In this document: one piece after another, positions 34,760 through 43,461 of the stretch | How the letters are laid out: every line of letters starts with the position of its first letter | Position numbering within the stretch: position 1 is the stretch's first letter | Origin: Microbacterium sp. Bi121 | GTDB taxonomy: Bacteria; Actinomycetota; Actinomycetes; Actinomycetales; Microbacteriaceae | Assembly (NCBI RefSeq): GCF_918698005.1 | Contig: NZ_CAKKLJ010000003.1 | Coordinates: forward strand, 352,609-416,608 | Reading direction: 5' to 3' | DNA: 64,000 nt | Translations under genes and position numbers: made by a program | The notes under the pieces: model-generated | What the model was told of the DNA's origin: nothing | Seen by the model: only the letters and a program-made list of their open reading frames with translations | The model's database searches: none

Positions 34760-34834
34760 TGCACGACGCGGGCACACCTGCACGACGAAAGCGGAGGTTT
34801 GGTCGTGCACCTGTGCCGTGGTCGTGCATGCGTG
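34760..34834. repeat. TGCACGAC/GTCGTGCA mosaic intergenic repeat, copy 2
   Basis: Two TGCACGAC words (34760, 34779) and two GTCGTGCA words (34802, 34821), in the same order as at 18599-18672, here between the convergent valine operon and the YdeI-like gene. The dyads can fold into hairpins and may work as a bidirectional terminator. Confidence 0.5.
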
Positions 34835-34840
34835 CCCCGG

Positions 34841-35284
34841 TCACCCGCGCAACGCGTCGAGCACCTTCTCCAGTCGTCGCTGGCGGGTCTCGTCCTGCTT
34901 CGCCTCGGTGATCTGCCGCGCCATCTCCTTGCGCTTGGACGGTGCGAACGCGTCGAAGGCCGCACGGGCGGCGGGGTCGGCATCCAGTGCCTCGGCGAGT
35001 GCCGGCGGGAGCTCCACGACACGCTCCTCGGCATCCACCCGGATCGTCACCTCGACCTCGTCGCCAGGGGAGAGGCCGACTTCGGCGCGTGCGGCCTTGC
35101 TGAACCCAATCAGGTTCTGCCCGCCCATGCGGGCCAGGCGCAGGCGGATGCTGCGATCGCCGAAGTCGACCACGACGGGGAACGCCTTGCCGGCGCCTAG
35201 CGACGCGACCTCCTCGTCGGTGAGGACGATCGCGGCGGCAGGGCCGCGGGGCTCGAGGGTGGTGGTGAGCTGCAGTTCGGACAT
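34841..35284 (-). CDS. YdeI/OmpD-associated family protein (DUF1905-like)
   Basis: 147 aa with an N-terminal DUF1905 domain (TTLEPRGPAAAIVLTDEEVASL... VGLSPGDEVEVTIRVD) and a C-terminal OmdA-like helical part (PAARAAFDAFAPSKRKEMARQITEAK, RRLEKVLDALR). ATG 35284 looks leaderless: minus-strand TAACCT ends 7 nt before it. Function is not known; the family is widespread. Confidence 0.82.
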   Translation of the reverse strand: MSELQLTTTLEPRGPAAAIVLTDEEVASLGAGKAFPVVVDFGDRSIRLRLARMGGQNLIGFSKAARAEVGLSPGDEVEVTIRVDAEERVVELPPALAEALDADPAARAAFDAFAPSKRKEMARQITEAKQDETRQRRLEKVLDALRG

Positions 35285-35346
35285 GCCCGTCAGGTTACGC
35301 GGAGTCGCGCTCGACCGAAACCGCGATCGCGACTGGCATCCGCAAC

Positions 35347-35883
35347 TCAGAGCGGGTCGGGCTGGGGGCGCGGTTCGGTGAAGTCGCCGGCATCCCGGCG
35401 GAGCCTGGCGACGATGGCGACGAGGTCGGCGGTGTCGGTATCGCTGAGACCCGGGTTGGTGAAGACCTGGCTGTTGAGAGCCGCGGTCGCCCGCTCGACG
35501 AGGTCCCGTCCGGCCTCGGTGAGAGCCAGCATCGCGGCCCGCCCATCGTGCGGGTGCGGTTCGCGCACGACGAACTCGTCGCGCACCAGACGTTCGGCCG
35601 TGCTCGTGACAGTCGTGGCGTGCACCTGCAGTCGGGAGACGACGCTCGACAGCGGGAGCCGGCCGGCGCGGCTGAACGCCAGCAACCGCAGCACCTCGTA
35701 GCGGGCGAAGCTCAGCCGGAACGGCTTGAGCGCGGCATCCACTCGGGCGAGCAGAAGCTGCTGCGCCCGCATCACCGAGATGACGGCGGTCATGCCGTCG
35801 GCGGCATCGGTCCATCCGTGCGCGAGCCACTGCCGCTTCGCCTCGGCGAGCGGATCGATCGGGAGCGGACGGAGTCGGGCCAC
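35347..35883 (-). CDS. MarR family transcriptional regulator
   Basis: 178-aa winged-helix regulator: LSFARYEVLRLLAFSRAGRLPLSSVVSRLQVHATTVTSTAERL and the wing REPHPHDGRAAMLALTEAGR. The start is GTG 35883, leaderless: minus-strand TAGCGT is followed by 6 nt. It lies next to the second catabolic island, but on its own transcript. Ligand and target are unknown; the palindrome at 56665 is one possible type of target. Confidence 0.87.
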   Translation of the reverse strand: MARLRPLPIDPLAEAKRQWLAHGWTDAADGMTAVISVMRAQQLLLARVDAALKPFRLSFARYEVLRLLAFSRAGRLPLSSVVSRLQVHATTVTSTAERLVRDEFVVREPHPHDGRAAMLALTEAGRDLVERATAALNSQVFTNPGLSDTDTADLVAIVARLRRDAGDFTEPRPQPDPL

Positions 35884-35930
35884 ATCCTCACGCTACTGGG
35901 TGCGCCGCCCGTGCCGGCGCACCCCGCGCG

Positions 35931-36368
35931 TCAGTCGATGTACTTGATGTCGATGTCGGCAACGTCCTGGTTCTCGAGGTTGACCACGATGTTGTCTGGA
36001 GTGCGGGTCGTCATCCAGACGAGCTCCTCGGTGTGGCTCAGGTTGCCCTCAATGTGCGGGACAAACGGCGGAACGTAGACGAAGTCCCCCTCCGACATAT
36101 AGAGAATGTCCTCATAACGCTCGCCGAAGCGGATGAAGCCGTTCCCCTTGAACACATAGCCCCCGGTCTCGGCCTCGCCGTGGTGGTGTGGATCGGAGAC
36201 CTCACCGGGCCCGGTGTAGACCTTGCCGAACCAGAGGTTCTCGACCTCGGTCGTCTCGACGGAGACGCCGGAGTACCGTCGCGCCTTCGCTGTCTGGCCA
36301 GGAGCCATGGGCAGCTCGTCCTTGCGCTGAACCGAGAGCTTCTTCAACTCCTTGGGTGCATCGGTCAT
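35931..36368 (-). CDS. cupin domain protein
   Basis: 145-aa single-domain cupin. The metal-type motif is SDPHHHGEAETGGYVFKGNG and the second motif is GDFVYVPPFVPHIEGN. ATG 36368 is preferred because AAAGGA is 6 nt away; another ATG (36374) touches the ribosome site. It lies 21 bp after the FAH-family gene in a two-gene operon. It could be an enzyme (dioxygenase or isomerase) or a ligand-binding helper; no decision is possible. Confidence 0.78.
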   Translation of the reverse strand: MTDAPKELKKLSVQRKDELPMAPGQTAKARRYSGVSVETTEVENLWFGKVYTGPGEVSDPHHHGEAETGGYVFKGNGFIRFGERYEDILYMSEGDFVYVPPFVPHIEGNLSHTEELVWMTTRTPDNIVVNLENQDVADIDIKYID

Positions 36369-36389
36369 GATCATTCCTTTCTGTAGTGG

Positions 36390-37238
36390 TCAGTGTTCTG
36401 CTGCGACGGGAGAGGTGAGCGTTCCGAGCCCGTCGACCGAGATTTCGAGGACGTCGCCCGGGGTGAGCCAGAGCGCGGGCTTGCGGCCGTCACCGACACC
36501 GCCAGGAGTGCCCGTGGCGATGATGTCTCCGGGGCGCAATGTCGTCCATTCGGAGCAGTACGCGACGAGGTGGGCGACGTCGAAGACGAGTTGGTCGAGA
36601 CTCGAATCCTGCACGATCTGTCCGTTGACGCGGGTCTGGATCCGCTGTGATCCCACCGCGCCGAACTCGTCGGTGGTGACGATGGCAGGGCCGAGGCTGC
36701 CACTGCGGGGGAAGTTCTTGCCGGGCGTGAACTGCGACGTATGACGCTGATAGTCGCGCAGCGATCCGTCGTTCATGATCGTGTACCCGAGTACGTGATC
36801 GAGTGCGTGCGCCTCATCAACGTGACGCGCCTCGCGCCCGATCACCACGGCGAATTCGCCCTCGTAGTCGAACGATGTGCTGTTCCCGGGAGCGACCAGG
36901 TCATCGCCGTCGCCTACGAGCGAGTCGGCGAACCTGGTGAAGATCACAGGCTTCTCAGGCCACGGCCGATTCATCTCTTTGATGTGATCGGCGTAATTGA
37001 GACCGACGCAGATGATCTTCTGTGCATCAGGGACCGGGGGGAGCAGGTCCACACTGTCGCGTGCGATCACCGTCGCGCCCGCTGCGGATTCGACGACGTC
37101 CCACAGTGCGCCGTTTCGCAGGACGTCGCCGAGCGATCGACCTGCGGAGGCTCCGACCGCACCGAGATCGCGGATGATCTCACCGTCGAGCGAGCCCCAG
37201 GAGACGCGACCCGCGTCAGTGAACGAAATGAGCTTCAC
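36390..37238 (-). CDS. fumarylacetoacetate hydrolase (FAH) family protein
   Basis: 282 aa. The FAH metal site is visible in DYEGEFAVVIG, with NDGSLRDYQ and TGTPGGVGDG as in 2-oxo-hepta-3-ene-dioate hydratase/isomerase and acylpyruvase types. GTG 37238 has an ideal AAGGAGG. Members cleave C-C bonds in, or hydrate, ring-fission products. It is divergent from the OYE gene; a TetR-type operator (37290-37305) lies between, so both directions are probably controlled together. Confidence 0.87.
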   Translation of the reverse strand: MKLISFTDAGRVSWGSLDGEIIRDLGAVGASAGRSLGDVLRNGALWDVVESAAGATVIARDSVDLLPPVPDAQKIICVGLNYADHIKEMNRPWPEKPVIFTRFADSLVGDGDDLVAPGNSTSFDYEGEFAVVIGREARHVDEAHALDHVLGYTIMNDGSLRDYQRHTSQFTPGKNFPRSGSLGPAIVTTDEFGAVGSQRIQTRVNGQIVQDSSLDQLVFDVAHLVAYCSEWTTLRPGDIIATGTPGGVGDGRKPALWLTPGDVLEISVDGLGTLTSPVAAEH

Positions 37239-37282
37239 GGTTCCTCCTTGAATCCGGTCTTCGATGGGCGCATGCTTCAGTG

Positions 37283-37305
37283 TAAACTAACAAGCAACCG
37301 TTCGC
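37283..37305 (+). promoter_or_regulatory. OYE promoter -10 and TetR operator (site 1)
   Basis: TAAACT (37283-37288) is a likely -10 (weak -35 TTCGAT 17 bp upstream). One base later is ACAAGCAACCGTTCGC (37290-37305), whose reverse complement GCGAACGGTTGCTTGT matches the consensus seen at four other places in this island. The position just after -10 fits repression. Confidence 0.6.
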
Positions 37306-37330
37306 TAGAATCACGAAGAGGTGACACCTG

Positions 37331-38425
37331 ATGCCCAAGTCCCAAGCTCCGCCTCGGTTGTTCGAGCCGATCACGTTGCGTTCGGTCACCGCGCGGCACC
37401 GGCTCTGGGTCGCGGCCATGTGTCAGTACTCCGCGCGCGACGGCGTCGTCCAGCCGTGGCACCTGGTGCACCTCGGGTCGTTCGCGATCGGCCGGGCCGG
37501 TCTGATCATCACCGAGGCGACGGCAGTGAACCCTGAGGGCCGGATCAGTTCCACCGACGCGGGGATCTGGACCGATGAGCAGGCTGCTGCCTGGGAGCCG
37601 GTCGTCGAGTTCGTACACTCGCAGGAGACGCCGATCGTCGTGCAGTTGGCTCACGCAGGGCGGAAAGCGTCGAACCGACCGCCGTTCCAGGGGCGCGGCT
37701 ATTTGCCTGTCGATGAGGGCGGATGGGAGACGGTGGGGCCCTCCGGTGTCCCGTTCGGTGAGCTGCCGGAGCCACAGGCGCTGACTGCTGACGGCATCTC
37801 GGGAGTCATCGACGACTTCACCGCAGCGGCGAGGCGCGCAGTCGCCGCGGGGTTTGACGGCGTCGAGATTCACGCTGCGCACGGATACCTGCAGCACCAG
37901 TTCCTCTCGCCAATCTCGAATCGACGTGAGGATGAGTATGGCGGCAGCTACGAGAACCGCACCCGAATCGTCCGCGAGACGGTGTCAGCCGTTCGCGGCG
38001 CGATCCCGGATGGCATGCCCTTGCTCATCCGGCTCTCCGCGACGGACTGGGTGCAGGGCGGCTGGTCTCTGGCTGATACGCAGCGTCTCGTGCCCGTGCT
38101 CCGTGACCTCGGGGTCGATTTCGTCTCGATCTCGTCGGCCGGCAACGACCATCGACAGGAGATCCCGGTCGGCCCTGGCTACCAGTTGCCCCTCGCGCGT
38201 GCGGTTCGTGAGAGCGCGGGGGTGCCCGTCGGCGCGGCGGGTCTCATCACTGAGCCGCGACAAGCGGAGACGGCCCTGGTCGACGGTGGCGCGGATGTGA
38301 TCTTCGCCGCGCGGCAGTTCCTCCGCGAGCCCGGGTTCGCGTTGCGAGCGGCCGCCGAGCTCGGGGGTCACCTTGAGTGGGCGAGGCAGTACCGGATGGC
38401 GCGTTTCGACGGCAGCATTCCGTGA
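37331..38425 (+). CDS. NADH:flavin oxidoreductase, old yellow enzyme family (YqjM-like)
   Basis: 364-aa FMN ene-reductase. It starts with FEPITLRSVTARHRLWVAAMCQYSA, where the Cys matches the flavin-tuning Cys of YqjM-type enzymes. The active-site pair is in HAAHGYLQHQFLSP and the SNRREDEYGGS loop is complete. It reduces activated C=C bonds of cyclic enones, maleimides or enoyl compounds with NAD(P)H. Within the TetR island it suggests that the substrate or an intermediate has a conjugated enone or unsaturated ring. Confidence 0.9.
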   Translation: MPKSQAPPRLFEPITLRSVTARHRLWVAAMCQYSARDGVVQPWHLVHLGSFAIGRAGLIITEATAVNPEGRISSTDAGIWTDEQAAAWEPVVEFVHSQETPIVVQLAHAGRKASNRPPFQGRGYLPVDEGGWETVGPSGVPFGELPEPQALTADGISGVIDDFTAAARRAVAAGFDGVEIHAAHGYLQHQFLSPISNRREDEYGGSYENRTRIVRETVSAVRGAIPDGMPLLIRLSATDWVQGGWSLADTQRLVPVLRDLGVDFVSISSAGNDHRQEIPVGPGYQLPLARAVRESAGVPVGAAGLITEPRQAETALVDGGADVIFAARQFLREPGFALRAAAELGGHLEWARQYRMARFDGSIP

Positions 38426-38467
38426 CCTTGACGCGCCCACCTGGTAGAAGTGAAGCTAGAGCGTCCT

Positions 38468-38483
38468 GCGGACGGACGTTCGT
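38468..38483 (+). promoter_or_regulatory. TetR operator (site 2), before tetR itself
   Basis: GCGGACGGACGTTCGT matches the island consensus with a G in place of the fourth-position A. It lies 26 bp before the tetR ATG, which suggests autoregulation. Confidence 0.55.
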
Positions 38484-38509
38484 GTGAGCACGCGACAGGA
38501 GTATTGGGT

Positions 38510-39142
38510 ATGACGGGGGTTACGGCCAGCGGGCAGCAGACGGCGGCGGCGATTCGACGTGAGGCGGCGGCCAGTTTCGTGAAGCACGGCTACGAGGCCA
38601 CAAGCCTCCGCAACATCGCTGCTGCAGTAGGCATCAAGGTCGGAAGCCTCTACAACCACATCACGAGCAAGGAGGATCTGCTCCTCTCTGTGATGGGCGG
38701 GACGATGGATGACCTGAACGCGCTGATGGAAGAGGCTCTGGACGGTCCCACCGACCCCGTCGACAGGCTCATCGCCTTCGTCGAATGCCACATCCGATTT
38801 CACGCTGAGCGTGCGCAGGAAGTATTCATCGGCAACACCGAACTCCGGTCGTTGCGCGACGACGCGCGCGCTGAGCTCTCCCAGAAGCGCCGCGAGTATC
38901 GCAAGCTGCTGGAGGAGTTGATTGTCCGGGTAGGGGAAGCCGGTGAAGCCGACATCCTCAATGCCCGGCTTCACGCATTCAGCATCGTCGCGATCGGAAC
39001 GCACGTTGCCGGCTGGTACCGCGAAGATGGCGGCCTCCCGCTCGACGAGATCATCGAGATCTACACCACCATGGTGCTCCGCAGTCTGAGCGTGGAGAAC
39101 GCGGATACGCGCGTGAGCGAGCACCTCGCCACTCTCGGCTGA
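38510..39142 (+). CDS. TetR family transcriptional regulator
   Basis: 210 aa. N-terminal HTH (about residues 10-55: EAAASFVKHGYEATSLRNIAAAVG then SLYNHITSKEDLL) and a helical C-terminal ligand domain similar to TetR proteins of acyl-CoA metabolism (KstR2/FadR-like group by style). ATG 38510 has AGGAG 8 nt upstream. It stands in the centre of an island with five copies of one 16-bp palindrome, one of them just before this gene. The likely ligand is an acyl-CoA intermediate (inferred). Confidence 0.87.
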   Translation: MTGVTASGQQTAAAIRREAAASFVKHGYEATSLRNIAAAVGIKVGSLYNHITSKEDLLLSVMGGTMDDLNALMEEALDGPTDPVDRLIAFVECHIRFHAERAQEVFIGNTELRSLRDDARAELSQKRREYRKLLEELIVRVGEAGEADILNARLHAFSIVAIGTHVAGWYREDGGLPLDEIIEIYTTMVLRSLSVENADTRVSEHLATLG

Positions 39143-39160
39143 GTATCCGGTCTGCCGGGC

Positions 39161-39213
39161 TTGCGTCCGTTCTCCGATGAGCTACACTCGATGACAGACG
39201 AACGCTTGTACGT
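39161..39213 (+). promoter_or_regulatory. ligase operon promoter with TetR operator (site 3)
   Basis: TTGCGT (39161-39166), 16 bp, TACACT (39183-39188). Ten bp downstream is ACGAACGCTTGTACGT (39198-39213), the third copy of the island operator. It drives the long operon from the acyl-CoA ligase onward. Confidence 0.68.
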
Positions 39214-39238
39214 TTGTTTATGACATGGAGAAGCAAAG

Positions 39239-40780
39239 ATGCGCACCATCGGAGAATGGACTCGGCTTAACGCTCGGCGGCACCCCGACCGAGAAGCTTT
39301 CGTCGGCATCGACGGTCGGGTGACGTTCGGCGAGGTCGCCGAGCGAGCATGGCAACTCGCCCGTGGGTTGCGCGCCGCGGGCGTGCAGCCGGGAGGCACC
39401 GTCGGCGTCCTCGCCGGCAATACAGTGTTCAACGCGGAAGTCTTCATCGGCACGGCGATCAGCGGCGGCATCTACACCGCGTACAACTGGCGGTGGGCAG
39501 CGGAAGAGTTGGCCGAGGGGATCCGCGAGAGCGAGACGTCGATCGTCGTCGTGGAGGATCGCTTCCTGTCATTGCTCAACGACGCGCTCAGCATCATCGC
39601 CGCGCGACCCGAGACGAAGCGTCTGCCGCGCGTGATCGAACAACCGCGCGTCGACGCGCTGCGCATCGGCGAGGGAGAGGCTCCCGACGTCGTCGCACCC
39701 GATGACGCCCTCTGCCTGATCTACACGGGCGGCAGCACCGGCACCTCGAAGGCCGTGGTGCTGTCGCATCGTGCGGCCACCGCGAACGCATTCAACGAGT
39801 ACATCGACCTCGGGATCGGTGCACACCCCCAGGAGCGCGGCCTCCTCGTCACCCCGATGTTCCATTCAGCAGGTCTGCTGACGTGGCTGGTCACACACTT
39901 CGTGGCGGGAAAGACCACCGTGCTCGTCGACAAGTTCGACGAGCAGGAATTCGTGGAATGGGTCGGTCGTGAGCGGGCCACCAATAGCTTCATGATCCCG
40001 AACATGATGCGCCGGCTAATGCAGGCGGGCGCTTTCGAGGCCCCGGAGGTGCAGAAGCACTTCAGGGCGATGCACACGGGGGCCGGCCTGCTCCGCATGC
40101 CCAACAAGGTCGAGTTCATCGAGACCATGCCCAACGCCAAGCTGTTCTTCCGGTACGGGCTCTCAGAAGCAGGACCGATGGTGACGAGGCTCCACCATGA
40201 CGACATGCTCGACCCCGGTGTCGACGGATCCATCGGTCAGGAGTACACGCTCGTCGAGTCGAAGCTGATGAGCATCGACGGCGATGATCGTGCGGTCGAG
40301 CCGGGCGAACTGGGTGAGATCTGCGTTCGCGGCCCCAGCATCATGACCGGCTACCACCGGCGGCCGCAGGCCACCGCCGAGACGATCGTCGACGGATGGT
40401 TGCACACCGGCGATCTCGCCACACAGGACGACCGCGGGTACTACTTCTTCAAAGACCGACTGAAGGAGATGATCAAGTCCGGCGGCGAGAACGTCTACTG
40501 CGTCGAGATCGAGCAGGCCCTCTATCTGCACCCCGCCGTGCTCGAAGCCGCCGTCGTCGGCGTCGCGAACGAGGCCTGGGGCGAGGAGGTCCGCGCAGTC
40601 GTGTCGTTGCGCGAGGGCCGCGAGGCCGATGCGGGGGAGCTGTCGACGTTCCTTCGCACCCAACTTGCCGGGTACAAGATCCCCAAGGAGTTCGCCTTCA
40701 TGAGGGCGTCCGAACTGCCGCGCTCGGGCGCGGGAAAGCTCGTCAAGGAGCAGCTGAAGCACAAGCTCGGCTGGAACTGA
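39239..40780 (+). CDS. AMP-dependent acyl-CoA synthetase/ligase
   Basis: 513-aa ANL-superfamily ligase. Core motifs: phosphate loop LIYTGGSTGTSKAV, YGLSEAGP, GWLHTGDLATQDDRGYYFFKDR, and the C-terminal catalytic Lys motif PRSGAGKLVK. It activates a carboxylic acid with ATP and CoA, presumably the compound imported by the Liv-type transporter of the island. First gene of an operon that continues with carboxylase, lyase, hydratase and dehydrogenase genes. Substrate class is unknown. Confidence 0.9.
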   Translation: MRTIGEWTRLNARRHPDREAFVGIDGRVTFGEVAERAWQLARGLRAAGVQPGGTVGVLAGNTVFNAEVFIGTAISGGIYTAYNWRWAAEELAEGIRESETSIVVVEDRFLSLLNDALSIIAARPETKRLPRVIEQPRVDALRIGEGEAPDVVAPDDALCLIYTGGSTGTSKAVVLSHRAATANAFNEYIDLGIGAHPQERGLLVTPMFHSAGLLTWLVTHFVAGKTTVLVDKFDEQEFVEWVGRERATNSFMIPNMMRRLMQAGAFEAPEVQKHFRAMHTGAGLLRMPNKVEFIETMPNAKLFFRYGLSEAGPMVTRLHHDDMLDPGVDGSIGQEYTLVESKLMSIDGDDRAVEPGELGEICVRGPSIMTGYHRRPQATAETIVDGWLHTGDLATQDDRGYYFFKDRLKEMIKSGGENVYCVEIEQALYLHPAVLEAAVVGVANEAWGEEVRAVVSLREGREADAGELSTFLRTQLAGYKIPKEFAFMRASELPRSGAGKLVKEQLKHKLGWN

Positions 40781-40809
40781 TCCGCCGAAGAACAGCAAGA
40801 GAGACTGAG

Positions 40810-42561
40810 ATGTTCGAGAAGATCCTGATTGCCAACCGCGGCGAGATCGCCGTTCGCGTGATGCGCACCGCCAAGCGCCTCGGCATCGCGACCGTGGCCG
40901 TGTACTCCGATGCGGATGCCGGTGCCCTGCACGTGCGGACCGCCGACGAGGCGTTCCCGCTCGGCGGGGGCCCCGCGAGCGACAACTACCTCAACGTCGC
41001 GAAGATCGTCGAGGCGGCGAAGCGCACCGGGGCACAGGCCGTGCACCCCGGCTACGGGTTCCTGGCCGAGAACGCGTCGTTCGCAGAGGCGATCACGGAC
41101 GCCGGGATCGCATTCATCGGCCCGTCGGCGGGTGCCATCACGACGATGGGCGAGAAGGTCGCTGCCCGCGCCGTCGCCGTGGAGGCGAAGGTTCCGCTCG
41201 CCCCTGGCTCCGACGGGCCGATCACATCCGCCGACGAGGTCATCGCATTCGGCGACGCACACGGGTACCCGGTGCTGGTGAAAGCCGCATACGGCGGCGG
41301 CGGACGCGGCATGCGCGAGATCCGTTCGGCCGACGAAGCGCCTGAAGCATTCGCCGCCGCCGTGCGCGAGGCGACCGCGGCTTTCGGCAACGGCGAGGTG
41401 TACTGCGAGCGCTACCTGGTGAACGCCCGCCACGTCGAGGTGCAGGTGTTCGGTGACAGCCACGGCGAGATCGTGTATCTCGGTGACCGCGACTGCTCGG
41501 TACAGCGCCGTCACCAGAAGCTCATCGAAGAGGCTCCTGCACCTGGGCTGAGCGACGAGCTCCGGGCCGCGATGGGCGAAGCCGCAGTGCGACTGGCCGG
41601 CCACGTCGGCTACGTGGGTGCGGGTACGGTCGAGTTCCTCGTCGAGGACGGGGCGTTCTTCTTCCTCGAGATGAACACGCGAATCCAGGTGGAGCATCCG
41701 GTGACCGAGGCCGTGACCGGCCTCGATCTCGTCGAGCTCCAACTGCGGGTCGCGGACGGCGAGCCACTCGGCATGACGCAGGCGGACGTCCGCATCACCG
41801 GCGCGGCGATCGAAGCTCGCGTCAACGCCGAAGACGCCTCCGGTGGGCTGTTCCTCCCCGCGCCCGGCCCCATCGCTACGCTGGATGCGCCGAACGATGA
41901 TGGCCTGAGATGGGATGCCGGCTACGAGAGCGGCGACGAGGTGCTGCCGCTCTACGACAGCCTCATCGGCAAATTGATCTCCGCCGCACCCACTCGTGAG
42001 GAGGCCATCGACCAGCTGCGTGACGGGCTTGCGCGCCTGGCCGTCGCCGGCGTCGCCACGACGGCTCCGGCGGCTCGTCACATCATCGGCCTCGCTGCCT
42101 TCCGTGGCATGGAGATCAACACGCTCTGGCTCGAGTCCGACGTGGATTTCCCCGAATTCGACGAAGAGCCGGAAGACCGCTTCGAGGTGGAGGTGGGCGG
42201 ACGCTGGTATCGGATTCCCTTCTTCCCGGAGGGCGTCGTGGCCGCGCCAGCGGGCGTCCTCGCACCTACTGAGCCGGCCGCCTCGCGAGGGGCCGGGCCT
42301 CGAACGGCCGGAGGGCGCTCCCGGAAGAAGGCCGGGGACGGCACCGTCAAGGCTCCGATGCAGGGGACGATCGTCAAGATCAACGTGGCACCGGGTGACG
42401 AGGTCAGCGCCGGAACGGTGCTCTTCGTCCTCGAAGCCATGAAGATGGAGAATCCGATCCAGGCGCAGCAGGACGGTGTCATCGCCGCGGTGCACGCCGA
42501 GATCGGGCAGTCGACGCCGTCAGGAACGCTTCTCGCCGAGTTCGCCAAGGCGGATGCCTGA
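40810..42561 (+). CDS. acyl-CoA carboxylase alpha subunit (biotin carboxylase + BCCP)
   Basis: 583 aa: biotin carboxylase (about 1-445: ILIANRGEIAVRV, the GGGGRGMREI glycine loop, CSVQRRHQKLIEEAP, EMNTRIQVEHPVTE) and a biotinyl domain at the end with EAMKMENPI, biotin on Lys545. ATG 40810 is chosen; the frame upstream overlaps the ligase gene. The partner carboxyltransferase is encoded 11.5 kb away at 54091 but in the same putative regulon. Substrate could be a propionyl-, methylcrotonyl- or geranyl-type CoA. Confidence 0.92.
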   Translation: MFEKILIANRGEIAVRVMRTAKRLGIATVAVYSDADAGALHVRTADEAFPLGGGPASDNYLNVAKIVEAAKRTGAQAVHPGYGFLAENASFAEAITDAGIAFIGPSAGAITTMGEKVAARAVAVEAKVPLAPGSDGPITSADEVIAFGDAHGYPVLVKAAYGGGGRGMREIRSADEAPEAFAAAVREATAAFGNGEVYCERYLVNARHVEVQVFGDSHGEIVYLGDRDCSVQRRHQKLIEEAPAPGLSDELRAAMGEAAVRLAGHVGYVGAGTVEFLVEDGAFFFLEMNTRIQVEHPVTEAVTGLDLVELQLRVADGEPLGMTQADVRITGAAIEARVNAEDASGGLFLPAPGPIATLDAPNDDGLRWDAGYESGDEVLPLYDSLIGKLISAAPTREEAIDQLRDGLARLAVAGVATTAPAARHIIGLAAFRGMEINTLWLESDVDFPEFDEEPEDRFEVEVGGRWYRIPFFPEGVVAAPAGVLAPTEPAASRGAGPRTAGGRSRKKAGDGTVKAPMQGTIVKINVAPGDEVSAGTVLFVLEAMKMENPIQAQQDGVIAAVHAEIGQSTPSGTLLAEFAKADA

Positions 42562-43448
42562 TGCGGGCACTGCGCTCGGTGCTGTTCGTCCCCGGACACA
42601 AGGCGGACTGGATCCAGAAGGCTCTCTCGTCGTCGGCCGACGGCATCATCATCGACCTCGAGGATGCCGTTCCGGAGACCGACAAGGCGCTCGCACGTGA
42701 GAATGCACGCACCGCGATCTCGTCGTACTCCGGTGGCAAGACCGTGCTGGTCAGGGTGAATGGACTGGAGACTCCGCACTTCGGGGACGACGCACGCGCC
42801 GTGGCCGTCGAGGGTGTGGGCGGGCTTCTTCTGCCGATGCTCCGGCATCGCGACGACGTCGTGGCCTTCGACGGCGTGATCGCCGCCGCCGAGATACTCA
42901 ACGGCGTCCCGCGGGGATCCGTCGAGGTCGTGCCGTCGTTCGAGACGGCAGAGTCGATCGTCGACGTGGAGAGCATCCTCAGCGGACCGCGTGTCGGCGG
43001 GGTCATGGCCGCTGCCGCGAAGGATGCCGATATCTCGCGGGCGGTCGGATTCCGCTGGAGCGCCCAGGGCCTGGAAACGCTGTATCTGCGCAGTCGAATC
43101 CTGCTCGCTGCCCGTGCTGCGGGGCTGGAGCTGATCGTTCTCGGCCTGTGGCAGGACGTGCGCGACCTCGACGGCATGCGCACCTTCGCCCGCGACAATG
43201 CTGCGCTGGGGTTCACCGGTCAGGTTCTCATCCATCCGACGCATGCCGACATCGCCAACGAGGAGTACGGCCTCTCAAACGATCGCGTCGATTACTACCG
43301 GAGATTGATCGCCGCCTTCGAAGCCGGAGAGCGCGCGGGGCACGGGGCCGTGAGCTTCGAGGGCGAGCACATCGATCTCGCTCACGCCAACAATGCGCGC
43401 GAGCAGTTGCGGCGCGCGGGACTTTCCGTCGTCCAGACGGCAGAGTGA
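42561..43448 (+). CDS. CitE-like CoA-ester lyase (HpcH/HpaI family)
   Basis: 295 aa. RSVLFVPG start, Mg-binding IDLEDAVPE, VRVNG, PSFETAESIVD and LIHPTHADIAN are those of the CitE/citramalyl-CoA/HMG-CoA-lyase-like group. ATG overlaps the carboxylase stop by one base (TGATG). Together with the MaoC gene that follows it resembles the M. tuberculosis Rv2498c-Rv2499c pair, described for leucine and itaconate dissimilation. A retro-aldol cleavage of a 3-hydroxy-acyl-CoA at the end of the pathway is likely. Confidence 0.85.
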   Translation: MRALRSVLFVPGHKADWIQKALSSSADGIIIDLEDAVPETDKALARENARTAISSYSGGKTVLVRVNGLETPHFGDDARAVAVEGVGGLLLPMLRHRDDVVAFDGVIAAAEILNGVPRGSVEVVPSFETAESIVDVESILSGPRVGGVMAAAAKDADISRAVGFRWSAQGLETLYLRSRILLAARAAGLELIVLGLWQDVRDLDGMRTFARDNAALGFTGQVLIHPTHADIANEEYGLSNDRVDYYRRLIAAFEAGERAGHGAVSFEGEHIDLAHANNAREQLRRAGLSVVQTAE

Positions 43449-43461
43449 ACAGGAGCACGCC

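Noticed and set aside
34760..34834. Short repeated words that might be a CRISPR array
   Set aside because: Only four 8-bp words in two orientations, no regular 30-bp repeats with equal spacers, and no cas gene in the window.
40522..42495. Long open frame on the minus strand opposite the biotin carboxylase
   Set aside because: Same artefact: no motifs, no ribosome site, full overlap with a gene whose family motifs are unmistakable.
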